Shown here: positions 5,652 to 8,736 of the stretch, piece after piece
Position numbering within the stretch: the stretch's first letter is position 1
Layout of the letters: each line of letters begins with the position of its first letter
Source of the DNA: Microbacteriaceae bacterium UBA6152
GTDB lineage: Bacteria > Actinomycetota > Actinomycetes > Actinomycetales > Microbacteriaceae
DNA: 8,736 nt
Reading direction: 5' to 3'
NCBI GenBank assembly: GCA_002423075.1
Contig: DIUS01000097.1
Coordinates: forward strand, 1 to 8,736
Notes under the pieces: model-generated
Seen by the model: only the letters and a program-made list of their open reading frames with translations
Databases searched by the model: none
What the model was told of the DNA's origin: nothing
Translations under genes and position numbers: made by a program

Positions 5652-5761
5652 TCGACCGTCGAACTCGCACTGGTTTCGACAACTCGTACGGCGCCGGTCG
5701 TGAGACGTGTCGCGATCGGTGCGAGGTGCACGTGCTCAGGCGCGTCGGGCACGATAGCCCT

Positions 5762-6325
5762 GTGGATGCTCAGACCGCGCTCGCCGAGGCCCGCGCCGCG
5801 CTGGCCGCGGCCGCCGAGCGCCTCGCCGCAGCGGGCGCCGCGCCCGAGCAGCTCGTCGACACGGTGCCGGCGCACCGCGCACTCGGGTTTATTCCGCGCC
5901 GTGAGACCTTCCGGCGCACCGGCGAAGGATTCGTGTTCGGCGCCCTGCTCGTCACCGCGAGCGGAAACGTCTTCGCTCCCGGGCGCATCGCGCGCGCGAG
6001 CCGGCAAGTGCTGCCGGGCCACCAGTCCGAGAGCGCGCGGGCTCGCCGCGAGCTGCGCCAGCGCCTGCTCGACGCACGCCTGCCCGAGGGCAGCACGGTT
6101 GTGATCGACTCACGACCATTGCCGCTCGGCGACCCAGCCGCAATGGCGGCCGAGCGCGGACCCCTCGTGCTACGCGACACGGCGAACGGCGCCGCCGTGC
6201 TCGTGCGCTGGATGCCCACGGCGGGCGACGACACCCTGCGCCCTCTCGACGACTACCTCGCCGAGCGCCTCGACCTGGCGCTGGGCACCCTGACCGCCGC
6301 ACGAGCTGAGAGCGAGCATCCATGA
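5762..6325 (+). CDS. Hypothetical protein, first gene of a three-gene overlapping run
   Basis: 187 aa from GTG 5762; the frame extends to ATG 5726, but the sequence before the GTG (HVLRRVGHDSP) looks non-coding. Seen: an Ala-rich N-terminal helix (about 5-28, QTALAEARAALAAAAERLAA); a strand region EGFVFGALLVTASGNVFAPG; a basic helix SARARRELRQRLLDARLPEG; and VVIDSRPLPLGD. The layout of a strand pair followed by a basic helix loosely recalls small actinobacterial proteins that some pipelines call glutaminase, but no catalytic motif of true glutaminases is present, so I make no functional call. No signal peptide or membrane helix. CACGAT six nt before the GTG is a poor -10 match. The stop overlaps the next start by 4 nt (ATGA), implying coupled translation. 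Confidence 0.65.
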   Translation: MDAQTALAEARAALAAAAERLAAAGAAPEQLVDTVPAHRALGFIPRRETFRRTGEGFVFGALLVTASGNVFAPGRIARASRQVLPGHQSESARARRELRQRLLDARLPEGSTVVIDSRPLPLGDPAAMAAERGPLVLRDTANGAAVLVRWMPTAGDDTLRPLDDYLAERLDLALGTLTAARAESEHP

Positions 6326-6990
6326 CCGAGACAGAAGCCCAGCCAGACGGGCTTGACCCCGACGCCTTCGCCTTCTATGCCGAGCTCGCCGACCACCAGA
6401 ACAAAGAGTGGTGGCTCGCCAACAAGAAGCGGTACGAGAGCCACGTCAAGGCTCCCGTCGAGCGCCTCGTCGACGCGCTCGGCGGAGAGTTCGGGCCGCT
6501 CAAGATCTTCCGCCCCTACAAAGACGTGCGGTTCAGTGCCGACAAGCGGCCCTACAAAGACCACCTCGGTCTCGCGACCGCCGACGACTCGGCCGCAACC
6601 TACTACCTGCAGCTCTCGCAGCACGGCCTCATGCTCGCGGGCGGGCTTTATCAGCCGGCGCGCGAGCAGCTCGCCCGCTTCCGCGAGATCGTCGACGACA
6701 ACCGACTGGTCGGCGACCTCGAGGCGACCCTCGAGGAGGTCGGGGAGAGTGGCTTCACGATCATGACTTCGGATGCCCTCGCCACCGCCCCGCGCGGCTT
6801 CCGCGTCGACCACCCCAAGATCGACCTGCTGCGCCTCAAGCGGCTGGCCATCGCCGCCGAGCACGCGCCCGCCGAATGGATGACCGCACCCGAGCTCGTC
6901 GACCGCGTGCGCGCGGGCTGGCGCACCGTGCGCGTCTGGAACGACTGGATCGCCGAGAACCTGCCCACGGCGGTGGAGGCCACGCGGTGA
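6322..6990 (+). CDS. DUF2461 family protein
   Basis: 222 aa, the family's usual size. Seen in order: LDPDAFAFYAELADHQNKEW near the N-terminus followed by KKRYESHVKAPV; the conserved centre KIFRPYKDVRFSADKRPYKD (about 57-76); TYYLQLSQHGLMLAGGLYQP (about 93-112), where the family has YY-x-L/I...GGxYxP; and a C-terminal helical part with TAPRGFRVDHPKIDLLRLKR. These blocks identify DUF2461 (TIGR02453). The biochemical function is not known; the Lys/Arg/Asp-rich centre suggests binding of a phosphate or nucleic acid ligand, which is inference. ATG 6322 overlaps the previous stop by 4 nt, and its TGA overlaps the next GTG by 4 nt, so all three genes probably form one operon. Confidence 0.85.
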   Translation: MTETEAQPDGLDPDAFAFYAELADHQNKEWWLANKKRYESHVKAPVERLVDALGGEFGPLKIFRPYKDVRFSADKRPYKDHLGLATADDSAATYYLQLSQHGLMLAGGLYQPAREQLARFREIVDDNRLVGDLEATLEEVGESGFTIMTSDALATAPRGFRVDHPKIDLLRLKRLAIAAEHAPAEWMTAPELVDRVRAGWRTVRVWNDWIAENLPTAVEATR

Positions 6991-7184
6991 CCGAGCTGCG
7001 GCCCGTGCCGAAGGCCGACCCGGTCGTGCGCGGCGTACGCACGGTGGTGTCGGCGATCACGCACACGAGCGCCTGGCGCTGGGCATCTCACCGCGTCATG
7101 CCGCCCGTCGAGCGCGATCGCAAGCCTCACTGGCGGGCGCGTTCAGTTCAGCCTTTCAGGTTGCACCTGGTGCGCGAACTCTAG
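6987..7184 (+). pseudogene. Truncated 65-aa ORF, resembles N-terminus of a deazaflavin-dependent nitroreductase family protein
   Basis: GTG 6987 sits in a GTGA overlap with the DUF2461 stop. The first 40 or so residues contain VRTVVSAITHTSAWRWASHR then VMPPVER, a pattern like the start of the F420/deazaflavin-dependent nitroreductase (DDN, DUF385) family, where a helix with T-x-WRW and MPP-x-DR precedes the beta-barrel core. After about 7110 the translation becomes an unrelated basic tail and stops at 7182-7184, inside the promoter of the antiporter. Full family members are about 130-150 aa, so most of the protein, including the cofactor-binding core, is missing. The codon bias also drops after 7110. 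I read it as the 5' stump of a gene lost by deletion; a genuine 65-aa protein is the alternative. Confidence 0.45.
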
Positions 7185-7187
7185 GCT
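7161..7187 (+). promoter_or_regulatory. Promoter of the antiporter gene, with a dyad between -35 and -10
   Basis: TTGCAC (7161-7166) and TAGGCT (7182-7187) are 15 nt apart, and ATG 7194 follows TAGGCT by six nt (GGCGTC), so transcription is probably leaderless. A perfect 11-nt dyad GCACC-T-GGTGC lies at 7163-7173, overlapping the -35 and spacer, where a repressor could act. The -10 overlaps the stop codon of the truncated ORF. The 15-nt spacer is short, so the -35 is less certain than the -10. Confidence 0.5.
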
Positions 7188-7193
7188 GGCGTC

Positions 7194-8339
7194 ATGCTGC
7201 TTGTCGACATCGCCCTCGTCATCGGCGGGCTCGTTCTGCTGGTCGCCGGAGGTGAGGCGCTCGTGCGCGGCGCCTCGACCCTGGCCCAGCGCGTCGGCAT
7301 CTCGCCGCTCGTCGTCGGCCTCGTCGTCGTGTCGGCCGCGACCTCGGCGCCCGAGCTTGCGGTGACCGTCGGGGCGGTGCTGCGCGGCGAGCCCGATCTC
7401 GCGCTGGGCAACGTCGTGGGCAGCAACATCGTCAACATCCTGCTCATTCTGGGCATCTCGGCGCTCGTGCTGCCGCTGATCATCAAGCGCCAGATCGTGC
7501 GCTTCGACCTGCCCGTCATGGTCGGCATGTCGGTGCTGCTCGTCGGCGTCAGCCTTGACGGGCAGATCGGTCTGATCGACGGCGTGCTGCTGCTTGCCGG
7601 CCTGATGTTGCACGCAGTCATGAGCATCGTCATCGGCCGACGTGAAGTCGCCGCTGGCGTCGACGGCGCCGGAACCTCGCCGATTTCGCTTCCGGGCAAG
7701 CCGGTGCCACTGTGGCTCGCCCTCGTTCTGCTGGTCGCCGGCATCGGGCTGCTCGTGCTCGGTGCGCAACTGCTCGTCGATGGCGCCGTCAGCATCGCCA
7801 CCGGGCTCGGTGTGAGCAGCCTGGTCGTCGGCCTCACAGTCGTCGCGGTCGGCACCTCTCTGCCCGAGCTTGCGACCTCGATCATCGCGGTGCGCCGCGG
7901 CGAGCGCGACATGGCCGTCGGCAACATCGTCGGCAGCAACATCTTCAACATTGGCATGGTGCTCGGGCTGCCGGCGATCATCTTCGGCCAGGGCATCCCG
8001 GTTCCGCCCGCCGCGATCGCGCTCGACCTGCCCCTCATGCTCGCCGCGGCGATCGCTTTGCTGCCCATCGCGTTCACGGGCTTCGTCATTGCGCGGTGGG
8101 AGGGCGCGCTCTTCGTCGCGCTCTACATCGCTTACACGGTCTATCTGATTCTTGCGTCGACCCAGCACGATGCCCTCGAGGGCTTCACCGACGTCATGCT
8201 CTGGTTCGTTCTGCCGCTGATCGGCATCACCCTTGTTGTCGTTACGGCGTTCGAGGTCGGTGTGTACCGCGGTCGGCGTTTGGCGGCAACAGAAGCGGCC
8301 GGCAACCCAACGAGCGGGTCACCGGCCGAGAAGCGCTGA
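7194..8339 (+). CDS. Calcium/sodium antiporter, CaCA family (YrbG type)
   Basis: 381 aa, slightly longer than usual for the family. Two homologous halves are visible, each with about five membrane helices. Half one has TSAPELAVT (50-58) and GNVVGSNIVNIL (72-83); half two has GTSLPELATS (220-229) and GNIVGSNIFNIG (243-254). These are the alpha-repeats that form the ion-binding centre (Glu54 and Glu225 in the PEL motifs, Asn in the GSN motifs). The family exchanges Na+ or H+ for Ca2+ across the cytoplasmic membrane. The halves are joined by a loop at about 151-168. In half one the residue before TSAPEL is Ala (SAATSAPEL) where Gly is usual, as in half two (AVGTSLPEL). The C-terminus ends in a hydrophilic tail of about 25 residues (YRGRRLAATEAAG...). 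The gene has its own promoter and lies 9 nt after the truncated ORF. Confidence 0.9.
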   Translation: MLLVDIALVIGGLVLLVAGGEALVRGASTLAQRVGISPLVVGLVVVSAATSAPELAVTVGAVLRGEPDLALGNVVGSNIVNILLILGISALVLPLIIKRQIVRFDLPVMVGMSVLLVGVSLDGQIGLIDGVLLLAGLMLHAVMSIVIGRREVAAGVDGAGTSPISLPGKPVPLWLALVLLVAGIGLLVLGAQLLVDGAVSIATGLGVSSLVVGLTVVAVGTSLPELATSIIAVRRGERDMAVGNIVGSNIFNIGMVLGLPAIIFGQGIPVPPAAIALDLPLMLAAAIALLPIAFTGFVIARWEGALFVALYIAYTVYLILASTQHDALEGFTDVMLWFVLPLIGITLVVVTAFEVGVYRGRRLAATEAAGNPTSGSPAEKR

Positions 8340-8343
8340 GCGC

Positions 8344-8505
8344 CTAGCTGAGCAGGTGCGTCATCTGCTGGTCGATGAGGCCTGCGACGTTCTTCGGATT
8401 CGGGCGCGAGAGGCTCGGCATGATGCGCGCGTCGCCGCCGATGAAGATCGCGTCGCTGCCTCTCTGACGCTCCCTGATCGATACTGATGCGGAAAGCGCG
8501 CCTTC
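8344..8505 (-). pseudogene. Headless 3' remnant of an unrecognised gene
   Basis: The minus strand ends in a well-biased reading SDAIFIGGDARIMPSLSRPN then PKNVAGLIDQQMTHLLS, stop 8344-8346, four nt after the antiporter stop (convergent). Going upstream, codon quality falls at about 8460, there is no ATG, GTG or TTG before the internal Met, and the frame is closed by a stop at 8506-8508. The other two minus frames upstream do not continue it in a recognisable way. It therefore looks like the last 36 or so residues of a lost protein, with a hydrophobic strand AIFIGGD and a C-terminal amphipathic helix. I cannot name the family. The 8506-8570 stretch holds nothing I recognise. Confidence 0.45.
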
Positions 8506-8570
8506 TCAGGCTGGGTGCATCCCGACCGAGCGGTCAAGGTCGAATACCCAGGTGCTTGTCTGCGCAGTGG

Positions 8571-8736
8571 TTACCGCTTCAGCGACACAGCATCGATGCG
8601 GGCGAACGACAGTATGAGTTCGTCGCCCTTGATGGGGCGACCCAAGAAGAAGCCAGCGGGGCAGAGGTTGAGCACGCCGGTGGTGAGCATGAGGATGCCG
8701 ACGGGGACCAAGGCTAGGAGACCGCTGAACAAGGCG
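8571..8736 (-). CDS. Small membrane protein, C-terminal part (5' end outside window)
   Basis: Open on the minus strand from the right edge to TAA at 8571-8573, giving about 55 residues: ALFSGLLALVPVGILMLTTG, VLNLCPAGFFLGRP, then a polar tail KGDELILSFARIDAVSLKR. One clear membrane helix ends in a Cys-Pro turn. A helix followed by a CP turn and a Gly-rich end resembles small YgaP/DUF2892-type inner membrane proteins, but too little is visible for a firm assignment. Any start lies beyond the window; the ATG inside the helix is too late to be a real start. Confidence 0.45.
   Translation of the reverse strand, partial: ALFSGLLALVPVGILMLTTGVLNLCPAGFFLGRPIKGDELILSFARIDAVSLKR

Noticed and set aside
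7143..8168. 341-codon minus-strand open frame opposite the antiporter
   Set aside because: Asp/Arg/His-rich low-complexity translation, the expected antisense shadow of a GC-rich membrane protein gene with clear family motifs.
1..8736. CRISPR array, insertion sequence, rRNA, or toxin-antitoxin/defence island
   Set aside because: No regularly spaced repeats, no transposase or terminal inverted repeats, no rRNA-like sequence and no recognisable defence or toxin gene were seen on either strand.

Overview
The window is high-GC DNA with strong G/C bias at third codon positions, many GTG starts, ATGA/GTGA 4-nt gene overlaps and start codons placed about 6-7 nt after a TAnnnT hexamer (leaderless style). 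This points to an actinomycete; the mix of genes (DUF1761, DUF2461, short PlsC-type acyltransferase, CaCA antiporter) would fit Microbacteriaceae. The family-level placement is inference.

Region 1 (1 to about 2610) is phage-derived. It holds the C-terminal part of a tail tape measure protein running in from the left edge, a phage-type glycosyltransferase, and a small Cys/His-rich ORF overlapping its end. A short set of AAGGGTGT/ACACCCTT repeats that can form two competing hairpins lies between tape measure and glycosyltransferase. No minor tail, lysis or integrase genes follow, so this looks like the broken edge of a prophage. Region 2 (2608-2900) is a gene-free junction with a cluster of GTCAG / GATTCGTCAG direct repeats.

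Region 3 (2901 to 8736) looks like ordinary chromosome. On the minus strand, an acyltransferase is followed 13 nt later by a small membrane-anchored protein gene broken by a single frameshift. On the plus strand come a DUF1761 membrane protein and an unrecognised acidic 253-aa protein. A gene-poor gap of about 400 nt follows, with a frameshifted minus-strand remnant. Then comes a tight three-gene run (unknown 187-aa protein, DUF2461 protein, truncated 65-aa protein), each overlapping the next by 4 nt. A calcium/sodium antiporter with its own promoter comes next. At the right edge, on the minus strand, are a headless 3' gene remnant and the C-terminus of a small membrane protein.

The most notable non-coding signal is a pair of 43-nt palindromic elements (3955-3997 and 5609-5651). 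They have the same length, orientation and architecture, both sit in divergent intergenic gaps, and they share a compensatory base-pair change. The window also has an unusual density of decayed genes: two single-base frameshifts and two truncated genes. I do not see a clear new defence or biosynthetic system; the palindrome family and the junction region deserve the closest look.
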